Assembly: GCF_014199945.1 (NCBI RefSeq)
Contig: NZ_JACHOR010000005.1
Coordinates: 248,001 to 312,000 of the forward strand
Reading direction: 5' to 3'
Length of the DNA: 64,000 nt
From: Brevundimonas variabilis
Lineage (GTDB): Bacteria; Pseudomonadota; Alphaproteobacteria; Caulobacterales; Caulobacteraceae
The position numbers were made by a program, and so were the translations under genes. Each line of letters begins with the position of its first letter. The stretch's first letter is position 1. Below, in pieces: positions 1 through 8,784 of the stretch. The notes under the pieces were generated by a model. It was not told the origin of the DNA, made no database searches, and saw only the letters and a list, made by a program, of their open reading frames with translations.

Positions 1-207
1 CGCCCGCCGGTCGACCAGCGGGGCCCAGTCCTCGGCCGTCACGCCCAGCGACGGTGGAGCCCAGACCTGCGAACGGAAGCCGTATTTGATGTGGTCCGGG
101 GCCGCGACGACGCCCGACCGCGCCGAGCGCAGCGAGGCTGTAACCTCTTCGGCACCTGTGCCGATAGAAGAAACGATACCCAGTCCGGTGACGACAACAC
201 GCCGCAT
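1..207 (-). CDS. fabB: Beta-ketoacyl-ACP synthase I, N-terminal part (FabB)
   Basis: Only the first 69 codons lie in the window; the gene runs off the left edge. The start is ATG at 207 on the minus strand and the protein opens MRRVVVTGLGIVSS, the typical first strand of elongating ketoacyl-ACP synthases. FabB condenses malonyl-ACP with acyl-ACP and, with FabA, makes unsaturated fatty acids. It lies 57 bp downstream of fabA on the same strand, the usual fabA-fabB operon. The active-site Cys and His residues are outside the window, so FabB rather than FabF rests on the neighbour. Confidence 0.9.
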   Translation of the reverse strand, partial: MRRVVVTGLGIVSSIGTGAEEVTASLRSARSGVVAAPDHIKYGFRSQVWAPPSLGVTAEDWAPLVDRRA

Positions 208-264
208 TTCTCGATCCCTAACTTCAATCCTGACGATCCGCGTTGGCCGCGGTTATTGTATGTT

Positions 265-807
265 TCAACCGCCTGCGGGTGTTGCCGTGTCCGAAGCCGC
301 CCCGAACAGGCCGACCCGCATGTCCGTTGCGGTATAGATAGGGACGCCATCGGCTTCGAGCACCCCGTCGGCGATTCCCATCACCAGGCGGCGGTTGATC
401 ACGCGTTTCAGGGTGATCTTGTAGACGACCTTCCTGACGTCCGGCTGGACCTGGCCCGTGAATTTTACCTCGCCCACGCCCAGCGCCCGCCCGCGTCCCT
501 GGCCGCCGATCCAGCCGAGGTAGAAGCCGACCAGCTGCCACATGGCGTCCAGCCCCAGACAGCCCGGCATCACCGGATCACCGATGAAATGGCACTGGAA
601 GAACCAGAGGTCGGGATGGATATCCAGTTCCGCTTCGACATAGCCCTTGCCATGCTCGCCGCCGTCGCCGTTGATCTGGGTGATCCGGTCGAACATCAGC
701 ATGGGTGGCGCGGGCAGCTGGGCATTGCCCGGTCCGAACAGCTCGCCCCGGCCCGAGGCCAGCAGGGCGTCGCGATCGAACGACGCCGGATATCGGGATT
801 GGCTCAA
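265..807 (-). CDS. fabA: 3-hydroxydecanoyl-ACP dehydratase/isomerase (FabA)
   Basis: 180 aa, the usual FabA length. FabA dehydrates 3-hydroxydecanoyl-ACP and isomerises the product to cis-3-decenoyl-ACP, the branch point to unsaturated fatty acids, in the cytoplasm. The hot-dog core is clear: His73 in [12 protein letters not shown] and Asp87 in GLDAMWQL match the E. coli catalytic pair His70/Asp84. The ATG at 807 gives an N-terminus collinear with known FabA proteins. It is first in an operon with fabB downstream. Confidence 0.97.
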   Translation of the reverse strand: MSQSRYPASFDRDALLASGRGELFGPGNAQLPAPPMLMFDRITQINGDGGEHGKGYVEAELDIHPDLWFFQCHFIGDPVMPGCLGLDAMWQLVGFYLGWIGGQGRGRALGVGEVKFTGQVQPDVRKVVYKITLKRVINRRLVMGIADGVLEADGVPIYTATDMRVGLFGAASDTATPAGG

Positions 808-882
808 GGGGCACTCCAGACTTCGAAAAGGCGACGACCTGTCGGCGCGCCTGTGTTGCGCCGGGGTTACACGAGCCGGGCA

Positions 883-899
883 GGGGGCTCAACACCCCC
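883..899. terminator. Short GC hairpin between fabA and mutM
   Basis: GGGGG and CCCCC flank a 7-nt loop 15 bp past the mutM stop. No T-run follows on either strand, so this is a weak candidate for a mutM terminator. Confidence 0.25.
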
Positions 900-913
900 G
901 GTGCCGACAGGTC

Positions 914-1789
914 TCACCGCTTCTGGCAGGCCGGACAGTAGAAGGTGGAGCGCCCGCCCTGGACGATGCGCCGGATGACGGGATGGCGGTCGTCCGCACG
1001 ACACGGTTCGCCCTCGCGGCCATAGACGTCGAACCGGTGCTGGAAGTAGCCCTGGCCACCGTCGGCATTGGCAAAGTCACGGAGCGTCGATCCACCCGCA
1101 ATGATCGCCTCGTTCAGGACGTCGCGGATCACGGTGGTCAAGGTCTCCAGCCGGGCCCGGCTGATCGCCCCGGCGGCCACGGTCGGGGATATCCTCGCCC
1201 TGAACAGGGCCTCGCAGACATAGATATTGCCCAGCCCGGCGACGATCCGCTGGTCCAGCAGGCTGACCTTGACGTTCTGCTTGCGCCCCCGGAAGGCCTC
1301 CAGCAGATGCGCAGCCGAAAAACTGTTGCCCAGCGGTTCGGGCCCCATGGCCGTGAACCAGGGGTGGGTCTCCACCGCGTCGGACCCGATCAGCCCCATG
1401 AAGCCGAACCGGCGGGCATCGGCAAACCCGATCCGGGTCGTGGCATCACCGGCGTCTCCGGATTGCACGGCGCACAGGCTCATATGCTCGTGCTTGCCCG
1501 CGATCGGAGCCGCCTCGACGAACTCGCCCAGTTGCGTTCCGTCCAGGGTGAACCGGCCCGTCATGCCCAGATGGCTGACCCAGGTCTCCCCGGTCGACAG
1601 CGGGAACAACAGATATTTCGCCCGTCGCTGCAGCGACAGCACCGTTGCCCCCTCCAGCCGCTCGACGAACCGGTCGGGGAATGGAAACCGCAGATCGGGC
1701 CGGTTCTGGCGCACCCGCGTCAGGGTCGCCCCGTGCAACACCGGCTCCAGCCCCCGCCGGACCGTCTCAACCTCAGGAAGTTCAGGCAT
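914..1789 (-). CDS. mutM: Formamidopyrimidine-DNA glycosylase (Fpg/MutM)
   Basis: 291 aa. The N-terminus PELPEVETVRRGL carries the catalytic Pro and Glu of this base-excision repair glycosylase/AP lyase, which removes 8-oxoguanine and formamidopyrimidines. The central H2TH region (LLDQRIVAGLGNIY) is intact. The C-terminal zinc finger is unusual: the first Cys (GEPC) and the final CPAC pair are present, but the second Cys of the first pair is replaced, reading CRADDRHPV, with a His nearby that might substitute. Monocistronic; it ends about 105 bp before fabA. Confidence 0.95.
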   Translation of the reverse strand: MPELPEVETVRRGLEPVLHGATLTRVRQNRPDLRFPFPDRFVERLEGATVLSLQRRAKYLLFPLSTGETWVSHLGMTGRFTLDGTQLGEFVEAAPIAGKHEHMSLCAVQSGDAGDATTRIGFADARRFGFMGLIGSDAVETHPWFTAMGPEPLGNSFSAAHLLEAFRGRKQNVKVSLLDQRIVAGLGNIYVCEALFRARISPTVAAGAISRARLETLTTVIRDVLNEAIIAGGSTLRDFANADGGQGYFQHRFDVYGREGEPCRADDRHPVIRRIVQGGRSTFYCPACQKR

Positions 1790-1847
1790 GACGGCGTTCT
1801 AGAGGGACGGAGCCTGCATGCAAGCTATCAACCCCTACGCAATCAAT

Positions 1848-1975
1848 CCGCTCATCCCTGCGAAAGCCGGGACCCAGTGTTTTGGCCCTACCGGCACATA
1901 TGTTCGGCGCAGCACCTGATCCTGCGCATCCTGCCTCAAAAAAACGCTGGGTCCCGGCTTTCGCCGGGATGAGCG
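1848..1975. repeat. Inverted pair of REP-like palindromic units, copy 1
   Basis: The left arm (1848-1882) and right arm (1938-1975) are near-perfect inverted copies of a roughly 35-bp unit with core CCGGCGAAAGCCGGGACCCA. The arms are separated by about 55 bp. The pair lies between mutM and rmuC. The same paired unit recurs at 5952-6079. Each arm contains its own short palindrome, so this resembles a REP/BIME element. Confidence 0.8.
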
Positions 1976-2134
1976 GAACATGGAAATTCCAATAGCCAAT
2001 CCGCCCCCATGCCGGGTTTGGCGACCGCGCCGACTCTGGCTAGGAACGGAGCGGGAACGCACGGGCGTGCGACCGTTTCGGTCGTGCCGGTGTGTTTGAG
2101 GTCACGGCCTCTCCCACGATCAACGAGGACCGTC

Positions 2135-3553
2135 TTGCCCGAAACCGACCTGTTCCAGCTTCTGATACTTCTCCTTGCCGGCATTGCCGTCATCGTCGGC
2201 TTTCTCGCCTGGCGGGCCGTTGGTGCCGTTGCCGAAGGCCAGCGCCGTGCCGAGACCGATGATCGGGCCGGGGCCGCCGTTCGCGCCGAGTTCGCAAGCC
2301 TGCGCGCCGATCTGGATCGGGCCAACGCCACCCAGAGGATGGAACTCCAGAACGGGCTCAAGGCCCTGAGCGACAGTCTAGACAACCGGCTGGGCGGCCT
2401 GACCGCCAATCTCAACCTGCATTTCACATCGTTCGCCGACGTCCAGAAGAAGACCGGCGATGCCCTGGCCGAGACCCAGCGGCTGCGCCTGAATGACGTC
2501 AACGCCACCCTGGGCAAGCTGACCGAGACCCTGACGGCGCAGCAGATCGAGGGCCGCAAGGCCATGGCCGAGGAACTGGAGAAGGTCCGGGTCACCCTGA
2601 CCGACAACCTGGCGGGCCTGCGCAAGGAGAACGAGGCCAAGCTGGAGGAGATGCGCAAGACTGTCGACGAGAAGCTGCAGTCCACGCTCGACCAGCGGCT
2701 GGACGCCAATTTCAAACAGGTCAGCGACCGGCTGGAATCCGTCCAGAAGGGCCTGGGAGAAATGCAGAGCCTGGCCACCGGTGTCGGCGACCTGAAGCGC
2801 GTCCTGACCAATGTGAAGTCCCGCGGCACCTGGGGCGAGGTCCAGCTGGGGGCCCTGCTCGAGGACACCCTGACCTCCGAGCAGTATGCGGCGCAGGTCC
2901 AGGTTCGGCCTCGCAGCCTTGAGCGGGTCGATTTCGCAGTGCGCCTGCCGGGCCAGGACGACGATGGCCAGGTGTGGATTCCGATCGACTGCAAATTCCC
3001 GCACGAGGACTATGCCCGTCTGGTCGCGGCCCAGGAGAGCGCAAATCCGGTCGAGGCCGAGGCGGCCGGCAAGGCGCTGGAGCGGGCGGTCATGGCCCAG
3101 GCCAAGATCATGGCCGAGAAATACATCCAGCCGCCCCATACGACCGACTTCGCCTATATGTATCTTCCGACCGAGGGCCTGTTTGCCGAGATCGTGCGGC
3201 GGGAGGGCTTCACCGCCGAGCTGCGCGCGCGTCACAAGGTCGAGATCGCCGGTCCCAGCACGCTGACCGCCATGCTGAATGCCTTGCGCGTCGGCTTCAG
3301 GTCGCTGCAGATCCAGAAGAAGTCCAGCGAGGTCTGGACCGAGCTGGGCAAGGTCAAGTCGGCGTTCGAGAAATACGGCGAGACGCTCGAGGCCGTCGAC
3401 AAGAAGCTGGACGAGGCCAAGAACAAGGTCGCCGATGTCGGCCGCAAGCACCGGGCCGTGGTGCACAGCCTGCGCAATGTCGAGAGCCTGCCTGCGCTGG
3501 AGGTCGTCTCGGTCGCCGCGCTGCCCGAACCCTCGGACCAGGCCGCCGAATGA
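2135..3553 (+). CDS. rmuC: DNA recombination protein RmuC
   Basis: 472 aa from TTG 2135, chosen because GAGGA lies 5 nt upstream and the protein then opens with a membrane anchor (FQLLILLLAGIAVIVGFLAW). Upstream in-frame codons to ATG 2009 look non-coding. After the anchor there is a long coiled coil (about residues 30-250), then the RmuC domain with IPIDCKFPHEDYA and YMYLPTEGLFAEIV. The family limits inversions at short inverted repeats and has a nuclease-like fold. Last codons at 3553 are followed by the promoter region of the next operon. Confidence 0.93.
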   Translation: MPETDLFQLLILLLAGIAVIVGFLAWRAVGAVAEGQRRAETDDRAGAAVRAEFASLRADLDRANATQRMELQNGLKALSDSLDNRLGGLTANLNLHFTSFADVQKKTGDALAETQRLRLNDVNATLGKLTETLTAQQIEGRKAMAEELEKVRVTLTDNLAGLRKENEAKLEEMRKTVDEKLQSTLDQRLDANFKQVSDRLESVQKGLGEMQSLATGVGDLKRVLTNVKSRGTWGEVQLGALLEDTLTSEQYAAQVQVRPRSLERVDFAVRLPGQDDDGQVWIPIDCKFPHEDYARLVAAQESANPVEAEAAGKALERAVMAQAKIMAEKYIQPPHTTDFAYMYLPTEGLFAEIVRREGFTAELRARHKVEIAGPSTLTAMLNALRVGFRSLQIQKKSSEVWTELGKVKSAFEKYGETLEAVDKKLDEAKNKVADVGRKHRAVVHSLRNVESLPALEVVSVAALPEPSDQAAE

Positions 3554-3569
3554 GCCCCGAAACCCGCTC

Positions 3570-3619
3570 TGACAAGGGTGCTTGACAGGCGGCCACCATA
3601 ATGTAAAACACCCTTGTCA
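3570..3619 (+). promoter_or_regulatory. Promoter with an 11-bp perfect inverted-repeat operator
   Basis: TGACAAGGGTG (3570-3580) and CACCCTTGTCA (3609-3619) are perfect inverted copies. Between them are TTGACA (3582-3587) and a -10-like TAAAAC 16 bp on. A third half-site CCTTGTCA (3633-3640) overlaps the start codon of the first gene. The arrangement suggests autorepression, most simply by the small HTH protein encoded in the same operon (inference). Confidence 0.6.
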
Positions 3620-3639
3620 AACAGACAGGGGGCCTTGTC

Positions 3640-4080
3640 ATGAACCAGTCCAGACCGCGACGACCATTCGGCCTCCGGGCCTATGCCGGGACGATGCTGG
3701 CCACGGTGGTGGTGGCGGCAATCGCGGGGGCCGGTTCGGCCATCTTCGGCGAGGGATCGGGTTGGGCAGCCGTCGGGATCAATGCCGCCTTCTTCACCGT
3801 TGCCATGGCCGCGGGAATGACAGCCTGCGTCTGGTGGTGGCGCGGGATCGACGAGGCGGCGCGGGAGGCTCACAAGGTCGCCTGGTGGTGGGGTGGCTCC
3901 GGCGGCATGGCTGTCGGCGGTGTCATCCTGTTGTCGGTCGTCCTGCCGGACGAAGGGGCGGCCCTTCTGGAAGGTCTGTCCGGGCCGGACCTTTTCGCCG
4001 CCGGCATGGGCGCCGTCGCGGGCTGCCAGGTCCTCGGTTACACGATCGCCTGGGCGGTCTGGTGGCTGCGGCACCGGTGA
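3640..4080 (+). CDS. Four-helix inner-membrane protein of the HTH trio
   Basis: 146 aa with about four hydrophobic segments (roughly residues 15-35, 45-66, 84-103, 120-141). ATG 3640 follows CAGGGGG by a suitable gap. I recognise no family with certainty. It is first in an operon with a 62-aa HTH regulator (10 bp downstream) and another membrane protein. Small membrane proteins paired with a compact YozG-like HTH regulator are common in bacteria, but their function is usually unknown. Confidence 0.75.
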   Translation: MNQSRPRRPFGLRAYAGTMLATVVVAAIAGAGSAIFGEGSGWAAVGINAAFFTVAMAAGMTACVWWWRGIDEAAREAHKVAWWWGGSGGMAVGGVILLSVVLPDEGAALLEGLSGPDLFAAGMGAVAGCQVLGYTIAWAVWWLRHR

Positions 4081-4090
4081 GGGCGGACCG

Positions 4091-4279
4091 ATGAACAACC
4101 GTCTGAAAGTGCTGCGTGCCGAGCGGGACTGGAGCCAGGCCGACCTTGCCGAACAGCTCGGGGTCTCGCGCCAGACCGTCAATGCCCTGGAAACGGGCCG
4201 CTACGACCCCTCCCTGCCTCTGGCCTTCAGGATCGCCCGGGTCTTCGGCCATCCCATCGAATCCATCTTCTCGGAATAG
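4091..4279 (+). CDS. Small XRE-family HTH regulator (YozG-like)
   Basis: 62 aa, nearly all one helix-turn-helix: SQADLAEQLGVSRQTVNALE then GRYDPSLPLAFRIARVFG and a short tail ending SIFSE. ATG 4091 with GAGGGCGG upstream is preferred over a longer in-frame extension that overlaps the previous gene. The protein is a DNA-binding repressor-type domain without an effector domain. It lies between two membrane-protein genes and is the obvious candidate to bind the inverted repeat at 3570-3619. Confidence 0.9.
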   Translation: MNNRLKVLRAERDWSQADLAEQLGVSRQTVNALETGRYDPSLPLAFRIARVFGHPIESIFSE

Positions 4280-4288
4280 GAGACTGAC

Positions 4289-4873
4289 ATGGTGACGCGT
4301 TCCGATACTCCACCCCCGCTCGCGCTCAAGATCCTCGGCATCCTTGCCCTGGCCGGTTTCGGTGCCGCGACCGGTGCCGCCGTGGCGAGCCTTGCCGCCA
4401 GCCGGGCCATGGCCTGGTCGGACGAGGTCGCCCTGGTGATGGCGGTGGGTCTGCTGGCTATGGCCATCGCCAGTGCCGTCGTCATGGCGACCCGACCGGC
4501 CAGCGTGCCCAAGGGCTGCGGGCTCCTTCAGATCGCCACCCTGCTGCTGGCGTCCGCCATGTTCCTGCTGCCCATCTATGGCGGGCAGTTCGCCACGGCG
4601 GATGTCGTCTTCGGGGCCGTCATCGTCCTGCTGGTCATCCAGACCGTGACCAATGTCCTTCTCTGGAACAAGGCTGACGAGATGTTGCGCCGGATCATGG
4701 CCGAGACCGGGGCCATGGCCTTCTTCGCCTGCCAGGCGGCCCTGTTCGTCTATGCCGCGGCCGAACGGCTGGACCTTGTCGGACCCGTATCCAGCTGGGG
4801 TCTGATCGGCATCACCATGGGCGTCTACCTCTGTGCCTCCTGCCTCGCCGCCGCCCGGCGCGGCATCCACTGA
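4289..4873 (+). CDS. Multi-pass membrane protein of the HTH trio
   Basis: 194 aa with five or six hydrophobic segments, including LALAGFGAATGAAVASLA, a central pair around residues 70-115 and a C-terminal helix. AGGAG at 4278-4282 sits 6 nt before ATG 4289, and the gene begins 9 bp after the HTH gene, so the three are one transcription unit. No catalytic motif is visible. Function unknown. Confidence 0.8.
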   Translation: MVTRSDTPPPLALKILGILALAGFGAATGAAVASLAASRAMAWSDEVALVMAVGLLAMAIASAVVMATRPASVPKGCGLLQIATLLLASAMFLLPIYGGQFATADVVFGAVIVLLVIQTVTNVLLWNKADEMLRRIMAETGAMAFFACQAALFVYAAAERLDLVGPVSSWGLIGITMGVYLCASCLAAARRGIH

Positions 4874-4917
4874 CCCTCTTCTTCTCGACTGACCAACCTC
4901 AACTCAAGGAAACCAAC

Positions 4918-5898
4918 ATGACCCTCGCTTCCCGTCTGAAATCGACCACCGCCGGTGTCGGCCGCTGGGTCGTCGGTGCAGCCCTGGGTGTCGGCCTGTG
5001 TGCCGCCCTCGCTACCGGCTTCCCGAGCCAGGCCCTTGCCCAGTCCGCTGCTCCCGCTGTCCCGGCGGCTGTCGCGGCCGTCCCGCCCGCCACAGGGGCC
5101 GGTCCAGCGCTTTGGGTCGTCAAGGATGCCGACTCGACCCTGTATCTGTTCGGAACGGTCCATGTGCTGCGCCCCGATACCGCCTGGGGCTCGCCCAAGG
5201 TCGATGCCGCCCTGGCCAGCGCCGGAAACGTGATCTTCGAAATCTCCAACCCCGACGATCAGGCCGCCATCATGCCCCTGGTCCAGTCGCAGGGCATCTC
5301 GCCGGATCGTCCGCTGTCCAGCCTGCTGAACGCCGAGGAAATCGCCAGACTGGACGAGGCCGCCAAGGCCATCGGCGCCAGCGCGGCCCAGATGGACCCC
5401 CTGCGGCCCTGGCTGGCTGCGCTGTCGATCGCCATGGCCCCGTTGCAGAAGGCGGGCTACGACCCGAAATCCGGCGTCGAGACGGTCCTGAAGGCCCGGG
5501 CCGAGGCCGCCGGCAAGCCTGTCACCGGTCTGGAGACCATCGACAAACAGGTCGGCATCCTGGCCGGCCTCAGCGAAGAGACCCAGCTGGCCTTCCTGCG
5601 CTCCTCGCTCGAGGACTATGAGGAAGCTGCAACCGAACTCGACCGGATGGTGGTGGCCTGGTCCAATGGTGACGTCCAGACGCTCGAGGATATCGCCGTC
5701 GACGGCATGCGCGAAGCCTCGGACGAGATCTATCAGGCCCTGCTGGTCAAGCGGAACACCGACTGGGCGGACCAGATCCAGACCCTGCTCGCCGGATCCG
5801 GCACGACCTTCATCGCCGTCGGGGCCGCTCACCTGGCCGGTGACGACAGCGTGCAGGAAATCCTCGGTGACCGCGGCGTGACCGTTACCCGCGAATAG
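4918..5898 (+). CDS. TraB/GumN-family secreted protein
   Basis: 326 aa. A Sec signal peptide (residues 1-41, ending SQALAQS) leads to a TraB/GumN domain, marked by YLFGTVHVLRPDT near residue 80 and VGAAHLAGDDSVQ near the C-terminus. The conserved GT.H and G..H.AG motifs resemble metal-ligand motifs of the superfamily. Bacterial members are periplasmic, with no firmly established substrate. It stands alone, with a strong terminator 20 bp past the stop. Confidence 0.88.
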   Translation: MTLASRLKSTTAGVGRWVVGAALGVGLCAALATGFPSQALAQSAAPAVPAAVAAVPPATGAGPALWVVKDADSTLYLFGTVHVLRPDTAWGSPKVDAALASAGNVIFEISNPDDQAAIMPLVQSQGISPDRPLSSLLNAEEIARLDEAAKAIGASAAQMDPLRPWLAALSIAMAPLQKAGYDPKSGVETVLKARAEAAGKPVTGLETIDKQVGILAGLSEETQLAFLRSSLEDYEEAATELDRMVVAWSNGDVQTLEDIAVDGMREASDEIYQALLVKRNTDWADQIQTLLAGSGTTFIAVGAAHLAGDDSVQEILGDRGVTVTRE

Positions 5899-5918
5899 GC
5901 TTCTGCATCCAGAGATCG

Positions 5919-5946
5919 GGCCCGGCCCTCGCGCCGGGCCTTTTTT
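5919..5946 (+). terminator. Rho-independent terminator of the TraB/GumN gene
   Basis: GGCCCGGC (5919-5926), a 6-nt loop, GCCGGGCC (5933-5940) and six T residues: a perfect 8-bp stem plus a U-tract. Confidence 0.92.
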
Positions 5947-5951
5947 CGTTT

Positions 5952-6079
5952 CCGCTCATCCCGGCGAAAGCCGGGACCCAGTGATTTCGAGACTCGCGGT
6001 GTCCGGATCGCGGTCTGATGTTCGCACCATCGAATGGCTTGCCCAAAGCACTGGGTCCCGGCTTTCGCCGGGATGAGCA
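5952..6079. repeat. Inverted pair of REP-like palindromic units, copy 2
   Basis: The left arm (5952-5985) and right arm (6047-6079) are inverted copies of the unit seen at 1848-1975, about 60 bp apart. It lies directly after the terminator of the TraB/GumN gene and before the 3' end of the carboxylesterase, again intergenic. Confidence 0.8.
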
Positions 6080-6100
6080 GCGAGGGAGATGGAACGGGTC

Positions 6101-7666
6101 CTAAGTCCCCGGCTGGACATAGGGATAGCGGGCAAAGAACCGACGCTCGTCTCCCCGCGGATCGGCCTCGACCCGTGTCTGACGGTCGAAGATCATCGTC
6201 GGCCGGTCGGCCAGGTCGAAGCGAGGCCAGACCTGTCCCGCCACCGCGCCCGGCGACCCGGTCCGGGCCAGGGCGATGAAGGCATCGCTCATCCGGTCTG
6301 ACACGCTGCGGGCGTCTGGCCCCATCATCCGCGAGCCCGGCGTGTCCAGCGTCCCGAACACCAGCGGGATGTCGGCCGTGTGAAAGGCTCCGGTCCGGCC
6401 GTCCTCCAGCGTCCCGGCCAGGTCCAGCTGATAGACCCAGGTCGGGTGGCCGGCCGTGGCGCGCGCTTCGGCCTCGATCACCGCGGCCCGCCAGCTGCGC
6501 CCCGCCGTCGTGGCTCGGATCAGGACCTGATAGGGCGACCAGTCGGGATGCATGGCCCGGTAGGCGGCGATGACCGTCTCCGGGTCGACATCGACCCTGA
6601 GGACATCCGGCGTCATCCGTCCCGGCAGGTCGTTCCAGGTCAGGTCGACGGGTGCGACCCGGGGCCCGAGGAAGGCCAGGGTCTCCTCGCGGGTATTGCC
6701 GATGATCATCGGGATGGCCGCCGACTGCGCCGGGGCATCCGGATAGAAGGGGTGCCGCGTCAGGGTCAGGTCATCCACCACCGGGCCGAAATACAGGCTG
6801 CCATAGCCGAGGACTGGATCGGTAATCCGCGCGGCCTGCAGCAAGCGGGCTGGATCCGTCGTCGCCAGCTCCGCGACGCGGTCCCCGGCCAGTCCCAGCT
6901 CCGCCAGCCAGGCCCGAGTGCGGGTCGTGGCATTATTGGGTCCCGAGGCCGTGACCTGCTGGCCGCTCATGGTCGCCACGGCGTGGAACAGGCCGGCCGC
7001 TGCCGGAGTCGCCATCAGGCTCGCGATCTTGGCCCCGCCGCCGGACTGGCCGAACACCATGACCCGGCCGGGGTCACCGCCGAAGGCCGCGATATTGTCC
7101 CGGACCCATTCCAGGGCCAGGATCAGATCCAGCAGCCCGGCATTGCCGGAGGCCGCGAATGTCCCGTCCAGCCGCTTCAGGAAAGCGTGACCGAACAGGT
7201 TCAGCCGGTGGTTCAGGGTGACGACCACGACGTCGCCCCGCCGCGACAGCCGGGTCCCGTCGTACAGCGGATCCGACCCGGACCCCGTCGCATAGGCCCC
7301 GCCGTGGACATAGACCATGACCGGCCGGGCCGCGTCGTCCACCCCGGGCGTCCAGACATTCAGGAACAGACAGTCCTCGGACTGATCCGGCTCCGGGCTG
7401 TTCTGGGGGCAGGCCGGACCATAGGCCAGCGCCTCGACCGGCGTTGTCCAGGGCTCGGGCCGGCGTGGCGGCTGGAAGCGACGGGGGGCTGTGTCCGCCC
7501 CATAGCGGATGCCCCTGAACACCTGCGTCGGGCCGTCGCGGGTCCCGATGACCGGTCCATGGCGGGTGGCCACGACGGGCGAGGCCGGTGCCGCGCGCGC
7601 GCGGGACGTGGCGATACCCGCCAGCCCCAGCCCCAGCAGGCCCGTCGCGGAGCGCCGGGTGATCAT
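6101..7666 (-). CDS. Type-B carboxylesterase, exported
   Basis: 521 aa alpha/beta hydrolase. The N-terminus (MITRRSATGLLGLGLAGIA) looks like a Sec or weak Tat signal. HGG at 121-123 forms the oxyanion hole, EDCLFLNVW at 98-106 is the type-B signature, and the nucleophile is Ser208 in GQSGGG. The likely catalytic His is in AFHTADIPLVFG. It ends 3 bp from kdgK on the same strand, which suggests co-transcription. A role in de-esterifying pectin-derived material is inference; this family also acts on many unrelated esters. Confidence 0.85.
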   Translation of the reverse strand: MITRRSATGLLGLGLAGIATSRARAAPASPVVATRHGPVIGTRDGPTQVFRGIRYGADTAPRRFQPPRRPEPWTTPVEALAYGPACPQNSPEPDQSEDCLFLNVWTPGVDDAARPVMVYVHGGAYATGSGSDPLYDGTRLSRRGDVVVVTLNHRLNLFGHAFLKRLDGTFAASGNAGLLDLILALEWVRDNIAAFGGDPGRVMVFGQSGGGAKIASLMATPAAAGLFHAVATMSGQQVTASGPNNATTRTRAWLAELGLAGDRVAELATTDPARLLQAARITDPVLGYGSLYFGPVVDDLTLTRHPFYPDAPAQSAAIPMIIGNTREETLAFLGPRVAPVDLTWNDLPGRMTPDVLRVDVDPETVIAAYRAMHPDWSPYQVLIRATTAGRSWRAAVIEAEARATAGHPTWVYQLDLAGTLEDGRTGAFHTADIPLVFGTLDTPGSRMMGPDARSVSDRMSDAFIALARTGSPGAVAGQVWPRFDLADRPTMIFDRQTRVEADPRGDERRFFARYPYVQPGT

Positions 7667-7669
7667 GGG

Positions 7670-8773
7670 CTAGCGGATCGTGCGGGCGTCGCCGCCGCTG
7701 GCCAGGGCGATGACCTCGGCGCGACTGGCCATGGAGGCATCCCCCGGCGTCGTCATGGCGAGGGCTCCGTGCGCAGTACCCCAACCGAGCGCCGTGTCGA
7801 GGTCATGGCCCTCCATCAGCGCGACCGCGAGGCCAGAGACAAAGGCATCCCCGCCGCCCACGCGATCCAGGATGTCGACCGTCTCGCGGACCGGGGCCCG
7901 GTGAACCTGCCCGTCCGCCCAGGCGATGGCCGACCAGCCGTTCTGGCTGGAGGTCGTCGGCCGCCGCAGGGTGGCGGCCACAAGCCGGGTCTCGGGAAAG
8001 GTCGCGGCGAACTGCGGAGCCACGGCGGCGAAGTCGTCGCCATCCATCGGGTCGCCCGCCGGGGGCTTGCCCAGCTCGAGGCCGAGGCAGGTCTCGAACC
8101 CGTGCCGGTCGCCGATCATGACGTCGACGCTGCTCGCGATCCGCCGGTTGACCGCGCGGGCCGCGTCCGGGTCCGGATGGCTGTTCCACAGACTGGCCCG
8201 GTAGTTCAGGTCATAGGAGACGACGGTGCCGTGGCGACGGGCAGCCTCCACAGCCTCGATGGCCACCTGTGCGGTCGTGGCCGACAGGGCGGCAAAGATC
8301 CCGCCGGTGTGGAACCAGCGAACCCCGGCGACCCCGAACAGATGGTCCCAGTCGATCTCGCCCGGGGCGATCTGGCTGGCAGCCGAGTTGGCCCGGTCCG
8401 ACACGCCCAGCGCCGGACGCAGGCCAAAGCCGCGCTCGGTGAAATTCAGCCCGACGCGGGTGTTTCGGCCGATCCCGTCGAAGTCACGCCAGAGGATGTG
8501 GCGGCGGTCCACCCCGCCCTGGGCGATCAGGTCCTCTGTCAGGCGCCCCAGCTCATTGTCCGGCAGGGCCGTGACGACGCTGCTGCGCAGGCCGAACGTC
8601 CGTGCCGCGGCCCGGGCCACATTGTATTCGCCGCCCCCCTCCCAGACATCGAACGACCGGGCATTGCGGACACGCCGCTCGCCGGGATCGAACCGCAGCA
8701 TGACCTCGCCGAGCGCGACCATGTCCCACTGGCAGTCGGCGGCAGGTCGGAGGGTCAGGAGAGGATTGGACAT
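7670..8773 (-). CDS. kdgK: 2-keto-3-deoxygluconate kinase (PfkB family)
   Basis: 367 aa ribokinase-fold sugar kinase. GGGEYNVARAAA near residue 46 is the N-terminal substrate-binding signature, DLNYRASLW at 188-196 is typical of KDG kinases, and DRVGGGDAF at 303-311 holds the anion hole and catalytic Asp309. It phosphorylates KDG to KDPG, the last visible step of the unsaturated uronate pathway here (KduI, KduD, KdgK). KDPG aldolase is not in the window. A terminator separates it from the upstream TonB receptor. Confidence 0.9.
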   Translation of the reverse strand: MSNPLLTLRPAADCQWDMVALGEVMLRFDPGERRVRNARSFDVWEGGGEYNVARAAARTFGLRSSVVTALPDNELGRLTEDLIAQGGVDRRHILWRDFDGIGRNTRVGLNFTERGFGLRPALGVSDRANSAASQIAPGEIDWDHLFGVAGVRWFHTGGIFAALSATTAQVAIEAVEAARRHGTVVSYDLNYRASLWNSHPDPDAARAVNRRIASSVDVMIGDRHGFETCLGLELGKPPAGDPMDGDDFAAVAPQFAATFPETRLVAATLRRPTTSSQNGWSAIAWADGQVHRAPVRETVDILDRVGGGDAFVSGLAVALMEGHDLDTALGWGTAHGALAMTTPGDASMASRAEVIALASGGDARTIR

Positions 8774-8784
8774 GGGCAGGCTCG

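Noticed and set aside
2009..2134. Longer N-terminus of RmuC from ATG 2009
   Set aside because: The extra residues are not protein-like. A good ribosome binding site and a membrane helix support TTG 2135.
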